Assembly: GCA_022775085.1 (NCBI GenBank)
Contig: JALFJQ010000028.1
Span: forward strand, 62,001-126,000
Origin: Clostridiales bacterium
GTDB taxonomy: Bacteria > Bacillota > Clostridia > Oscillospirales > Oscillospiraceae
DNA: 64,000 bases
Direction: 5' to 3'
Both the position numbers and the translations under genes were made by a program. Below the pieces are notes generated by a model. The model was given only the letters and a program-made list of their open reading frames with translations. It was not told the DNA's origin and ran no database searches. Shown in pieces: positions 50,557 through 59,589 of this stretch. How positions within the stretch are numbered: position 1 is the stretch's first letter; the number at the start of each line of letters is the position of its first letter.

Positions 50557-52362
50557 TTACTGCGTATTGGTTGCCGGCAGTTTGGTGCCGTCGGGCAGGA
50601 GGACATAGTCTACCTGATCCAAATCGACGACCTTATTCCTGATCGGAAGGTCGATCTTTGCACCATCTTTCATAGCGACACAGGCAGAGTGGTATCCTGA
50701 TTGGTCAGACCAGCCATAAAAGTCAGCGGAGGCGCCAAAGTCCTTGGTTCCATGGTAGTCGGGAATCAAGTCCCACTGCAAGCTGCTGCTGAATTTGCGG
50801 AGCTTGAAGGATGTGACGGTAAACGCCTCCAGCGCATCTGTTCCGTCCTCACTCCAGCCAATGCACGCCTTCAGTGTCATGGGACTTGCCAGCAGTTCCA
50901 TTTCCCGATAGTCGCCGTTGGTTTCATCAAAGGTGATGGAGAACTGCCATTCTCCCTCGGCAAGTATATCCTTCACCAGGTGGCTGTTGGCAGCGTCCCA
51001 ATTGGAATAAACGATGTCAACCAAATACAGATTCCAAGTGGTTCCGTCAGAAAAAGGCGCGCTTCCGTCTGCCATGGTGCAATCCATCACCAATAACAGA
51101 TCAATGGTGTTATCTCTGCCATCGCCATCGTCGATGGTTTCAATGGTTCCGCCGCTGTCACTGACGGAGCCGCTGGCGGGGGTCAGATCTCCCCACTGAT
51201 TGGCGAAAATGAGGTTGCCCTCTGTGGGAAGCACCGTGCCTTCGGGAGCGGTGACGCCCAAAAGAATCCGGGCGACATAGCCATCGGTTTCCACAGATTT
51301 CATCCGCAAAGTATAGCCATTCTGTGTGGCTTCCTGCGGAATCTCCGCCTGAGCATCCACATCAGCCTGGGTGGGAATCTTGGGCTGGATTGCAAAGTCA
51401 ATGGCATCCGCTACCAACTCAATCTGTCTGTCAGTCATATGTTGATATTCGGCTGTAACAACACCATGATCCTCACTGAGAATCTCGATATTCACACTCA
51501 AACTCAGGCTCATCAAAGCATCCCCTCTGTCACAGAGGATATATCCAGTCTCCTGAGTTGGGGATTGGAGGATCAGCACCTTACTGCCGGAAGCGGTAGT
51601 ATAGTTCCGTTCAATCCAGTCGCCCGTATCCACCAAAGCAACATAATCCTGGCTGAAGCAGTCCGTCCGGTTCCAGCGGAGATATCCAGATGTGCTCAAC
51701 ACCTCATAGTTCCGTTCTTCCGGGAAATCAAAGTCGAAATACAGGTAGAAGTTACCCGTATTATAGCAGCTTCCCCCGGAGATTCTGGCGCTAATCTCCT
51801 CAGACTCCTTCACAAACCGCTCAATTCCAAGCGCATCACACATATTTCTGGTGGTACGGAAGTTCAGATATTCTCCTTCTGGTTTCAGACCATATTGTGC
51901 GGCCAATTCTGATGCCTTTTCATTCATGGCCTTGCCGTAAGTGTCGTTTTCAAAGAAGTCTTCTGGCAGGGTGCCGTTGTTCATCATAGTTTCCATATTC
52001 TGCGTATATTCTTCTTTGAAGGCGAAGAAATCTGCGCAGGCCTGATACGCCTTGGTTCCTTTCAGCCCTGCAAGTGTCAGCACATTCTGATTGACCTCAT
52101 GGGGATCCTCCACATAGGTTCCATCCACCAGACGATAGTCGCGAGTCTCAGTTGCCTCCCCGATCTTCACATCCTGCATTCTCAGCACATAAACCACCGC
52201 GCAGCCCACCAGGAGCAGCATCATGGCGATGATTGCAGCCACCAGAAGCGGTCTTCGGATGGTTCTATGGACCGTTTTTTCCGGGAACACGCCGAATTCA
52301 GCTTCTTCGATAATATCCTCATCGATATAGCGTAATCCCATGAAAATATCTTTTCCATTCAT
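50557..52362 (-). CDS. membrane-anchored partner (putative anti-sigma factor) of sigma copy B
   Basis: A 601-residue protein: cytoplasmic N-terminus NGKDIFMGLRYIDEDIIEEAE, basic patch, one membrane segment near 38-60 (LLVAAIIAMMLLLVGCAVVYV), then a very large external region. The second half (about 335-590) resembles the DUF4179/DUF5643-like immunoglobulin folds of clostridial anti-sigma proteins and ends with VDYVLLPDGTKLP. It overlaps its sigma gene by four bases (GTATGA). Role inferred. Confidence 0.78.
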   Translation of the reverse strand: MNGKDIFMGLRYIDEDIIEEAEFGVFPEKTVHRTIRRPLLVAAIIAMMLLLVGCAVVYVLRMQDVKIGEATETRDYRLVDGTYVEDPHEVNQNVLTLAGLKGTKAYQACADFFAFKEEYTQNMETMMNNGTLPEDFFENDTYGKAMNEKASELAAQYGLKPEGEYLNFRTTRNMCDALGIERFVKESEEISARISGGSCYNTGNFYLYFDFDFPEERNYEVLSTSGYLRWNRTDCFSQDYVALVDTGDWIERNYTTASGSKVLILQSPTQETGYILCDRGDALMSLSLSVNIEILSEDHGVVTAEYQHMTDRQIELVADAIDFAIQPKIPTQADVDAQAEIPQEATQNGYTLRMKSVETDGYVARILLGVTAPEGTVLPTEGNLIFANQWGDLTPASGSVSDSGGTIETIDDGDGRDNTIDLLLVMDCTMADGSAPFSDGTTWNLYLVDIVYSNWDAANSHLVKDILAEGEWQFSITFDETNGDYREMELLASPMTLKACIGWSEDGTDALEAFTVTSFKLRKFSSSLQWDLIPDYHGTKDFGASADFYGWSDQSGYHSACVAMKDGAKIDLPIRNKVVDLDQVDYVLLPDGTKLPATNTQ

Positions 52363-52913
52363 ACTCTGATTCCCTCCTTTTTCAGATACACACGGAGCTT
52401 GTCTCTTGTTCTGCTGAGCCGGGTCATGACAGCACTTTCACTGATACCATACCGGGCTGCAATGTCTGCTACTGTGTCCACATACCAGTATCGGCGGACG
52501 AATACCATCCGGTTTTCCGGTGTCAGCGTTCGCAGAAATGTGGAAAGAATTCTACCCAGTTCCTTCCCTTCCAGCTCTGCATCCCGGCTCATATCCGGAA
52601 TGCATAATTCCATCTCCTGGGTCAGACTGACCACTTCCGCATTCCGTTTGGCCGCAGCCTTCCAATCCAGCTTCTTCAGAGCAAAGTTCCTGCAGATCTT
52701 GGCTAAGTAAGCAAACAGGTGCACGGGCTTCTTAGGAGGAATCGTATCCCATGCTTTCATGTAAGTATCGCTTACGCTTTCTTCCGCATCCTGATCGTTT
52801 CTGACGATGTTGTCTGCCAGAACAAAGAGCCGGCGGCCATAGGTATTATCCGTATGCTTGATGGCATCTTCATTTCTGGCGAAGAACAGTTCAATTATTT
52901 TGCTATCGTCCAT
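52359..52913 (-). CDS. ECF-like RNA polymerase sigma factor (copy B)
   Basis: A 184-residue sigma factor: KIIELFFARNEDAIKHTDNTYG, QDAEESVSDTYMKAWDTIPPKKP (region 2), a linker with LTQEMELCIPD, and region 4 FVRRYWYVDTVADIAARYGISESAVMTRLSRTRDKL. Ends EGIRV, where GTATGA overlaps the next start. A strong promoter of the shared type lies upstream. Confidence 0.9.
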   Translation of the reverse strand: MDDSKIIELFFARNEDAIKHTDNTYGRRLFVLADNIVRNDQDAEESVSDTYMKAWDTIPPKKPVHLFAYLAKICRNFALKKLDWKAAAKRNAEVVSLTQEMELCIPDMSRDAELEGKELGRILSTFLRTLTPENRMVFVRRYWYVDTVADIAARYGISESAVMTRLSRTRDKLRVYLKKEGIRV

Positions 52914-52943
52914 TTGGGGTCACCTCACTTATGTTTTCGTTCC

Positions 52944-52981
52944 TCACCCTTATAGACCGTTTTTTATCTTAAAACCTTACA
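52944..52981 (-). promoter_or_regulatory. shared-type sigma-operon promoter (copy B)
   Basis: Minus strand: TGTAAG (52976-52981), 17 bases, then GGTCTATA and AGGGTGA (ending 52944). Same 38-base span as copies C, D and E. Confidence 0.65.
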
Positions 52982-53015
52982 CCTAATTATATTATTTTTT
53001 CAGAATAAGAAAAGA

Positions 53016-53041
53016 GCCTGCATCCTATTTTGGATGCAGGC
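53016..53041 (-). terminator. terminator of sigma pair C
   Basis: GCCTGCATCC at 53016-53025 pairs with GGATGCAGGC at 53032-53041; on the minus strand a T-rich run (CTCTTTTCTT) follows. Confidence 0.8.
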
Positions 53042-53061
53042 GTGGAAATATTCAGTAATTG

Positions 53062-54054
53062 TTATTTATTCTCTAAATCTGAAAACGCAAAGCAGTCACA
53101 AACCTTTTCCAGGAATTGCTTATCATTGGGGAGCCCAGTAAAAACCATATTGGAATCAGGAACTTCGTCAATAATGATAGAAATAAAACGTCCTTCGTTT
53201 TCCACAAAAATCAATCCAGTCGTATCATTTAGTGCTAACAGAGCACTGTATCCGTCTTGTGTCGTATAATTCCACTGTACATAGTTAGAAATATTGTTCA
53301 ATCCGAGATGAACAGTATAAAATGCATCTTTTTTTATGTTATGCATTTGAAATTGAACTATTTTTTCGTAGTCGCCGGAAAATTCTAATTCTCCCGAAGC
53401 AACGAAGCTTCCGTCCTGATAAAGATGTCCGTAAAAACAGCGAGGTGCTACCTCCTCAGAAAGAACATCTGACAAACCATTTGCTTCCATCCCTTCAGCA
53501 TCAATTATAAATAAGGACTTGCCTAAAAGATGTAACCCGTATTTGCTGCAAATTTCGTCCACTTTATCCACCATTTCCTGAGAATAACAGGGATAATCTG
53601 TGTATGCCTCTGGACGCTGGAAGTCATTCGAGAAACGGACTTCGGGATTACGAATAATGTAGTCTGTAACATATGTCAGCCATTCCTGCAAAGCATTATA
53701 TGCAGGACTACCCTCATACCCCTGTATAGAGAGAACTTTTTCTGCTACAAACGGCCCCGGGGTTATTTCTGGGAGTGTTTCCGTACTTTCGTCAAGAATC
53801 GTTTCTGACTTGCCATTTTCCAACGCAGAAACCATTTCATCTGTATGATCAACCACGATAAGTCGTTCTAAGCTCAGGACATAGATAACTGCACAGCCCA
53901 CCAGCAAAAGCGTCAATGCAATCACTGCCGCAATCAACAGGGGCCTACGCAGGGACTTGTGTCCCTGCGAGGAAGCAATGGTATCATTTTCCGCTTCATC
54001 GTAGTATTTTGGGCTGATATTGCCCAACGCGATGAACAAATCTTTCCCAGTCAT
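53062..54054 (-). CDS. membrane-anchored partner (putative anti-sigma factor) of sigma copy C
   Basis: A 330-residue protein: N-terminus TGKDLFIALGNISPKYYDEAE, a basic stretch, a membrane segment near 37-60 (LLIAAVIALTLLLVGCAVIYV) and an external domain. Residues about 110-330 share a layout with the partner of copy D: YSQEMVDKVDEICSKYGLHLLG here and a similar YTQEMVDKVDAICQKF stretch there. Overlaps its sigma gene by four bases. Role inferred. Confidence 0.78.
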   Translation of the reverse strand: MTGKDLFIALGNISPKYYDEAENDTIASSQGHKSLRRPLLIAAVIALTLLLVGCAVIYVLSLERLIVVDHTDEMVSALENGKSETILDESTETLPEITPGPFVAEKVLSIQGYEGSPAYNALQEWLTYVTDYIIRNPEVRFSNDFQRPEAYTDYPCYSQEMVDKVDEICSKYGLHLLGKSLFIIDAEGMEANGLSDVLSEEVAPRCFYGHLYQDGSFVASGELEFSGDYEKIVQFQMHNIKKDAFYTVHLGLNNISNYVQWNYTTQDGYSALLALNDTTGLIFVENEGRFISIIIDEVPDSNMVFTGLPNDKQFLEKVCDCFAFSDLENK

Positions 54055-54605
54055 ACGCGAATCCCCTCCTTTTCAAGGTAGGTGTGAAGCTTCTGTCGGC
54101 TGCGGTGGAGCTGGGTTTTGACCTTGCTTTCGCTGATGCTGTACCGCTGCGCAATCTCCGCTACGGAATCCACATACAGATAGCGGCGCAGGAAAATCAG
54201 GCGGCTTTCCTTGGACAGGCTTTCCAAGAAACTTTCCAACACCCGCCGCAGCTCCCGGCGGTCAATTTCCGATTCCTGCCGCCTGTCCGGGATACAGCTT
54301 TCCATCTCCTGCGTCAGCGCCACCACCTCGGCGTTACGCTTTGCCGCCATCCGCCAGTCCAGCCTGTTCAGGGACAGGTTGCGGCAAATGGATGCCAGAA
54401 AGGCATAAAAGTAAGTTGGCTGTTTGGGAGGAATCGATTTCCAAGTTTCCATGTAGGTATCACTCACGCTTTCTTCCGCATCCTCACGGTTACCCAGTAT
54501 TCGGTTGGACAGGCCGTAGAGCTTGCCGCCGTAGGCAGTATCGGTCTCCTTGACCGCCAGCTCATTCCGCTCCCAGAACAAAGCGATGATCTTTGCGTCT
54601 TCCAC
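54051..54605 (-). CDS. ECF-like RNA polymerase sigma factor (copy C)
   Basis: A 184-residue sigma factor: KIIALFWERNELAVKETDTAYG, REDAEESVSDTYMETWKSIPPKQP, a linker with LTQEMESCIPD, and region 4 FLRRYLYVDSVAEIAQRYSISESKVKTQLHRSRQKL. Ends EGIRV with the GTATGA overlap. GGAGTGGTT precedes the start. Confidence 0.9.
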   Translation of the reverse strand: MEDAKIIALFWERNELAVKETDTAYGGKLYGLSNRILGNREDAEESVSDTYMETWKSIPPKQPTYFYAFLASICRNLSLNRLDWRMAAKRNAEVVALTQEMESCIPDRRQESEIDRRELRRVLESFLESLSKESRLIFLRRYLYVDSVAEIAQRYSISESKVKTQLHRSRQKLHTYLEKEGIRV

Positions 54606-54632
54606 ACAGAACCACTCCTTTCTTTTTGTTCC

Positions 54633-54670
54633 TCACCCTAATAGTAAGAATCCAATGCGAAAAGGTTACA
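54633..54670 (-). promoter_or_regulatory. shared-type sigma-operon promoter (copy C)
   Basis: Minus strand: TGTAAC (54665-54670), 17 bases, TTACTATT, AGGGTGA (ending 54633). Confidence 0.65.
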
Positions 54671-54700
54671 CCCATCATAACATTTTTTGCAAAAAAGAAA

Positions 54701-54734
54701 AGAGCCAGCTTTCCTACACTGGGAAGCTGGCTCT
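54701..54734 (-). terminator. terminator of sigma pair D
   Basis: AGAGCCAGCTTTCC at 54701-54714 pairs with GGGAAGCTGGCTCT at 54721-54734; a T-rich run follows on the minus strand. It overlaps the promoter zone of copy C by position only. Confidence 0.85.
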
Positions 54735-54778
54735 GCGTTCATCGGCTGGTACTTTGATTGAAAAGAGAAATGCAATTG

Positions 54779-56344
54779 TTAACTCATCGGAAAATCCTTA
54801 ACAGGCTTCATTTCCGGCAGCTCAACATGGGCATAGGAATTCATGATTTCAAAGGCTTCCGCCTCTGTGATTTCTTTTATATCATTTCCTTTCTGGTAAC
54901 GCCAGACCCCATCACTGGGATAGTAGGAAATCTCCCCCAATCCCTCTCCGGTTATCAGGCTTGTGTAGCTATGGTAATGGGAACCGTCTTCCCGAACTGC
55001 GAACTCAAAAATATATCCTTCACAAAGGTAACCTTGCGCCCAGCTGCCCTGAAGCCCGGCGGTTTTTCCGTCTTTCATGGTCCAGATTGCGTTAATATTC
55101 CCGTTTCTTCCAAGAATCAGATCTTCTGTGCCATTCCCGTCTGCATCCATCAAGCAGTATTCCATGGTCTCCCAGAAGTCCAGATAGGTATTGCCGCTGT
55201 ATCTGGTGAAATATTCCTCATTGTCCCGCATATCGGCAATCAAATCCGCAAAGCTGTCATGCCGTTCGTGGGCTTCAAATTCCGCCTCTCGGCGGGCCTC
55301 TTCTTCGGGATCCACAGCGGTGGGGGCACGATACAGTTCATCCAGCTCTAAAGCCAGAGCGTGCATATTCTCCACCTTGTCAGGCTTCAGGGTATAATCC
55401 AGAACCTCCGCAAACGCTTCCATATCCGCTTTTGTCATATTCGGAAGGTCTTCCAGCTTGCTGCCAAGGGTTATTTGCAGGAATGCATCTTCCCGGTCAC
55501 AGAAGATGTAACCACGGTCAACCGTTTTGACCAAAAGCAGTTGTGTACCATCCTCCGTTGTGTAATTCCATTCCTGAACCTTTTCCGATTCTTCAATCGT
55601 CAAATACATTGTGCTGAAATACGCCTTGTCTGCATAAGAGTATCCCACAAAAACCTCCTGGAACCCATTTGCCGTGATCCGGTAGTCCAGATTGAAGTTT
55701 CCGCATTCATAGAACCTGCCTCCAACATAGGAAGCTTGCGCCGAAGTCCCTTTCTTCAGAATTCCGTCGATGCCAAGGATCTCCGGGATACGGTCCTCCA
55801 CCTGTGTCAACAGCAAAGCGCCTTCTCCCGCCAATTTCAGATCAAATTTCTGACAGATCGCATCTACTTTGTCAACCATCTCCTGGGTGTATACCCCATA
55901 GGCATGATAAGCAGCAGGTATGGAAAAATCCTCAGCATGATTGGCTAAGGCACGATCCTGGTCGTAGGACTGGAGAAAATCATACCATTCTTTTGCTGCC
56001 TGCTGATTGGGACTCTCGGCAATGCCCTGCAAAGCGATAATCTCTTGAACCTTTTCCGTTGCTGGGGTTTTGGTTCCATCTTCCAGGTAAAGAGGATGCT
56101 GGGTGTAGGTTCGTTCACCTATTTTCAAATCATTCAGATGGAGCAGTACCACTGCAGCACAGCCCATCAGAAAAAGCATCAGAGCAACAATGGCTGCAAT
56201 TAGCAGAGGCTTGCGAAAAATCTTTCTCCCCTGCGTAGGTTCTTTATGGGTACTGTTCTTGGTACCAATCGTGTCATTCTCAGATTCTTCAATAAACTTT
56301 CGATCAATATGGCTCAGGCCAATCAGCAGATTCTGTCCGTTCAT
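54779..56344 (-). CDS. membrane-anchored partner (putative anti-sigma factor) of sigma copy D
   Basis: A 521-residue protein starting at ATG 56344. N-terminus NGQNLLIGLSHIDRKFIEESE, basic patch, membrane segment near 45-67 (LLIAAIVALMLFLMGCAAVVL), external domain like that of copy C, and an extra C-terminal domain (about 370-521) with CLMDADGNGTEDLILGRNG, a calcium-loop-like motif also seen in the lipoproteins at 47091 and 49531. Overlaps its sigma gene by four bases. Confidence 0.78.
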   Translation of the reverse strand: MNGQNLLIGLSHIDRKFIEESENDTIGTKNSTHKEPTQGRKIFRKPLLIAAIVALMLFLMGCAAVVLLHLNDLKIGERTYTQHPLYLEDGTKTPATEKVQEIIALQGIAESPNQQAAKEWYDFLQSYDQDRALANHAEDFSIPAAYHAYGVYTQEMVDKVDAICQKFDLKLAGEGALLLTQVEDRIPEILGIDGILKKGTSAQASYVGGRFYECGNFNLDYRITANGFQEVFVGYSYADKAYFSTMYLTIEESEKVQEWNYTTEDGTQLLLVKTVDRGYIFCDREDAFLQITLGSKLEDLPNMTKADMEAFAEVLDYTLKPDKVENMHALALELDELYRAPTAVDPEEEARREAEFEAHERHDSFADLIADMRDNEEYFTRYSGNTYLDFWETMEYCLMDADGNGTEDLILGRNGNINAIWTMKDGKTAGLQGSWAQGYLCEGYIFEFAVREDGSHYHSYTSLITGEGLGEISYYPSDGVWRYQKGNDIKEITEAEAFEIMNSYAHVELPEMKPVKDFPMS

Positions 56345-56895
56345 ACGTAGATTCCCTCGCTTTCCAGATAAGTGCACAGCTTTGCCCGGGTGCGGCTCAG
56401 CTGCATTTTTACTTTGCTTTCGGAGATCCCATACCGGGCTACAATTTCTGCTATGGTATCCACATGCCAGTAGCGCCGCAAGAAAATCAGTCTGGTGTCC
56501 TTGGGCAGGCTCTCCAGGAAAGCATTCATCACACGCCCCAGTTCCTTGCCCTCCAGTTCTCGATCACGACTGGTATCCGGAATGCACATCTCCATTTCCT
56601 GAGTCAAAGTGACAACCTCAGCATTCCTTTTTGCTGCCAGTCTCCAATCCACCTTGTGGAAGGACAAATGCCGGCAGATGGATGCCAGAAATGCATAGAA
56701 ATAATTTGGCCGCTGGGGAGGAATGATTTCCCAGGTTTTCATATAAGTGTCACTCACGCTTTCTTCCGCGTCTTCTCGATTGTTCAGAATCTTATTAGCC
56801 AGCACATGAAGTTTTCTGCCATAGGCTTTATCCGTCTCCTGGATAGCATCTTCATTTCTCGCCCAGAACAAATCGATGATCTTTGCATCGTCCAC
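56341..56895 (-). CDS. ECF-like RNA polymerase sigma factor (copy D)
   Basis: A 184-residue sigma factor: KIIDLFWARNEDAIQETDKAYG, REDAEESVSDTYMKTWEIIPPQRP, a linker with LTQEMEMCIPD, and region 4 FLRRYWHVDTIAEIVARYGISESKVKMQLSRTRAKL. Ends EGIYV with GTATGA. Shared-type promoter upstream. Confidence 0.9.
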   Translation of the reverse strand: MDDAKIIDLFWARNEDAIQETDKAYGRKLHVLANKILNNREDAEESVSDTYMKTWEIIPPQRPNYFYAFLASICRHLSFHKVDWRLAAKRNAEVVTLTQEMEMCIPDTSRDRELEGKELGRVMNAFLESLPKDTRLIFLRRYWHVDTIAEIVARYGISESKVKMQLSRTRAKLCTYLESEGIYV

Positions 56896-56922
56896 TTATG
56901 ATCACATCCTTTCTTTTGTTCC

Positions 56923-56960
56923 TCACCCTAGTAGTACGATTCTTATCTGGATACGTCACA
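56923..56960 (-). promoter_or_regulatory. shared-type sigma-operon promoter (copy D)
   Basis: Minus strand: TGTGAC (56955-56960), 17 bases, GTACTACT, AGGGTGA (ending 56923). Confidence 0.65.
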
Positions 56961-56999
56961 CTATATCATAGCACTTTTCTTAAAATTGAGAAGATGTAA

Positions 57000-57035
57000 A
57001 AACCCGGAACCATATCTGCATACAGTCCCGGGTTT
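57000..57035 (-). terminator. terminator of sigma pair E
   Basis: AAACCCGG at 57000-57007 pairs with CCGGGTTT at 57028-57035; five Ts follow on the minus strand. Confidence 0.8.
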
Positions 57036-57048
57036 ACTTTATCAAGTT

Positions 57049-58887
57049 TTACTGCTTCTGAATGCTCTCAGCCATCTTCAAAAGTTCGTCAACGGTAAAC
57101 TGCTCGCTGAACAGTTGGAAACTGACACCCTTGCTTACGTCGCCGTTCATCCACGCAACATAAGCTCTGTTTCCATCCTGCATGGTTATGCCTGGATAAC
57201 CGTTAATGGTCACAAATTCAGGCTCTGCCATTCCGCTTACAAACAGCCTGAGAACATCTTCTTCTGTAGAGCAGTCGGTTAGATAGGTCTCGTAGGTAAA
57301 ATAGACCTGATCATTATTGGTCTTGTCATAATACCATCTGCGGACATAGGAATACCAATCGTCTTCGCCCTCCAGCGGAGCACCGGAGAGGCCGTCTTCC
57401 ACCATCTTGTCTGGCAAATCAGTAATTTGATAATCACCCAGCTGCTCAAGGGCTTCTGCGGTGGTATCGTTTGTAAATTCCAGTTCCGGGCCAGGGCCAA
57501 CAGATTCTGCCAGCGCGATCAAATCCAGATCGCCAGTAACATGCAGATCATAGGCAAATCCCAGTTCTTCATCGGTCCAAAGGAGACTATTTCCATCCCG
57601 GTATCCGGTGTGACCATTGATAGATACAACTTCCGGCTGACCGAAACCGTCAAACTCCCGGCCATACTGTCCGAGGCGTAAATACAAAGTATAGGTTATG
57701 GTTTCGCCTGCGGAATTCTGCCAGACAATGGTCTGCTGTCCGTATGCCCGATCGCCAACGGTATCCAACTCATATCCTGCTGGTATCTTCTGAGGATATA
57801 CGCTCTGCCACTCAATATAGGTTGTAGGCTCCTGTTCCAATTCAATAGTATAGTCCGGCCCAAAGTAAGATTTAGAAACTTCCATTTTCTCGCCAGGACC
57901 AACACTCTCGGCCAGTGCTTCCAGATCTATTGTTTCATCCATAGTTTCAAGGAAAGCGTAAAATCCTTCTTCTTTGTTTTCCCAGAAAAGCGTTCTCTGT
58001 GTGGTTTGATTACGCAGGATTTTCGCTGCTGTACCATTTACTTCAGTGTCTTCCCAGTATCCTTCCTCACTGATTGAGCCGGGGACTAAGTCTCTATTTG
58101 TAGAGATGCCATATCGAATAGTATTACTGCCATTTGTGTAGGTAAAGCTCTGATAACCGTCAGAAACAGGAGCCACTTCGGTACTGGTGTAACCTTCCGG
58201 CAGAGTCTGAGGATACCAGGGATTCCATTCCTGTCCATGGTGATACCAAACAGAAATAGGAATAGATGAACCAAAGCCTACGCTATCTGCCATTGGCAAC
58301 AGATCAATATTCACATCATCGGTGAACAGACTAGCGGAATAACCGCTATCTTCATCAGTCCATTTCAGAACCTGTGCATCCTCGTTCCTTCGCAATCTCG
58401 CTTCTCCGCAGGAAAGCATCAATGTAGATTCCTCTACTGGAGGTTTCAGTGGTACGGATTCATCTGTCGCAATCGTAGAAATCCAGAAAATTATGGAGTT
58501 TCCATCACTATTACGATAGTCAATATTCCGAGAAGTATAGCTCAGAGGACTGCCGCACAGAATTTTATAACCCTCTGGAATAGCCTGCGGATAACAGTCA
58601 GTCAGAACATTTACGAGAAGTGTTTCGACAGACTGCTCTATATCGGTATTGATTGTTTCAGTCTGGGCAGACGCATTATGCTGTACCAGATTCATTTTGA
58701 TACGCTGAATTGCATAAGCACAGGCTGTGATGGTAATCGCAAGTAAGGAAATTACTGCAGCAATTAACAGAACCTTCCGAAAGGATACAACTTTACGCTC
58801 CCCTTTCAGCTCTTTTACTGTTTCTGCCTCATTGACAAACTTTGCATTTACATAATTCATGCCAAGAAACAGGTCTTTTCCATTCAT
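57049..58887 (-). CDS. membrane-anchored partner of sigma copy E with DUF4367-like repeats
   Basis: A 612-residue protein: N-terminus NGKDLFLGMNYVNAKFVNEAE, membrane segment near 37-60 (VLLIAAVISLLAITITACAYA), then four external repeats of about 120-130 residues. Repeats show the same elements: YPQxxPEGYxxxxV, a YTNGSNTIRY or WQNSAGETITY strand, a G-x-A/T-G turn with a W-(T/E)-(D/N) strand (LLWTDEELGFAYDL), and an ending LxLxALAESVGPG. This is the DUF4367 pattern. Overlaps its sigma gene by four bases. Role inferred. Confidence 0.8.
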   Translation of the reverse strand: MNGKDLFLGMNYVNAKFVNEAETVKELKGERKVVSFRKVLLIAAVISLLAITITACAYAIQRIKMNLVQHNASAQTETINTDIEQSVETLLVNVLTDCYPQAIPEGYKILCGSPLSYTSRNIDYRNSDGNSIIFWISTIATDESVPLKPPVEESTLMLSCGEARLRRNEDAQVLKWTDEDSGYSASLFTDDVNIDLLPMADSVGFGSSIPISVWYHHGQEWNPWYPQTLPEGYTSTEVAPVSDGYQSFTYTNGSNTIRYGISTNRDLVPGSISEEGYWEDTEVNGTAAKILRNQTTQRTLFWENKEEGFYAFLETMDETIDLEALAESVGPGEKMEVSKSYFGPDYTIELEQEPTTYIEWQSVYPQKIPAGYELDTVGDRAYGQQTIVWQNSAGETITYTLYLRLGQYGREFDGFGQPEVVSINGHTGYRDGNSLLWTDEELGFAYDLHVTGDLDLIALAESVGPGPELEFTNDTTAEALEQLGDYQITDLPDKMVEDGLSGAPLEGEDDWYSYVRRWYYDKTNNDQVYFTYETYLTDCSTEEDVLRLFVSGMAEPEFVTINGYPGITMQDGNRAYVAWMNGDVSKGVSFQLFSEQFTVDELLKMAESIQKQ

Positions 58888-59438
58888 ACCGTGATGCCCT
58901 CCTTACTCAGATAGTCAGCCAGCTGATTCCGGGTTCTATGAAGCCGCATTTTTACCTTGCTCTCGCTGATATCATATCGCTCAGCGATTTCTGCAATGGT
59001 ATCGCAGAACCAGTACCGCCGCATGAAGATCACACGGCTCTCCTGAGAAATACTCTCCAGGAACGCGTTCATGGCTCTCCCGATTTCTTTGCCTGTGGCT
59101 TCTGCTTCTTTTCTCTGATCCGGAATACACAGCTCCATTTCCTCTGTCAAGGACACCACTTCTGCCTTTCGTTTGGCCGCCGTTTTCCAATCCAATTTAC
59201 CCAGAGCGAAATATCTGCACAGCTTTGCGAGATACGCATAGAAATACGAGGGTCTTTGGGGAGGAATGGTCTCCCAGGTCTTCATGTATGTATCACTGAC
59301 GGTTTCCTCGGAATCCTGCGCATCATGAAGGATTCTGTCAGCCAACGCAAACAGTTTTTTACCATAGGCTGCATCTGTCTGACAAATAGCATCCTCGTTT
59401 CTAGCAAAGTACAGATCGATGATTTTTGCATCTTCCAC
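58884..59438 (-). CDS. ECF-like RNA polymerase sigma factor (copy E)
   Basis: A 184-residue sigma factor: KIIDLYFARNEDAICQTDAAYG, QDSEETVSDTYMKTWETIPPQRP, a linker with LTEEMELCIPD, and region 4 FMRRYWFCDTIAEIAERYDISESKVKMRLHRTRNQL. Ends EGITV with the GTATGA junction. AAGGAGG precedes the ATG at 59438. Confidence 0.9.
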   Translation of the reverse strand: MEDAKIIDLYFARNEDAICQTDAAYGKKLFALADRILHDAQDSEETVSDTYMKTWETIPPQRPSYFYAYLAKLCRYFALGKLDWKTAAKRKAEVVSLTEEMELCIPDQRKEAEATGKEIGRAMNAFLESISQESRVIFMRRYWFCDTIAEIAERYDISESKVKMRLHRTRNQLADYLSKEGITV

Positions 59439-59466
59439 TCAGGTTCACCTCCTTGTTTATTGGTTC

Positions 59467-59504
59467 TCACCCTATAAGAGGGATTTTGGATTGGATCGGT
59501 CACG
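59467..59504 (-). promoter_or_regulatory. shared-type sigma-operon promoter (copy E)
   Basis: Minus strand: CGTGAC (59499-59504), 17 bases, CCTCTTAT, AGGGTGA (ending 59467). Confidence 0.6.
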
Positions 59505-59557
59505 CATATTTTACTTTTTTCTTTTGAAAAAATCAATTTTCATTATGGAGGATTTAT

Positions 59558-59589
59558 AAAGGCTCGGAGAGGTATTTCTCCGAGCCTTT
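59558..59589. terminator. stem-loop right of the sigma array
   Basis: AAAGGCTCGGAGA at 59558-59570 pairs perfectly with TCTCCGAGCCTTT at 59577-59589. No intact gene ends beside it. Confidence 0.65.
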
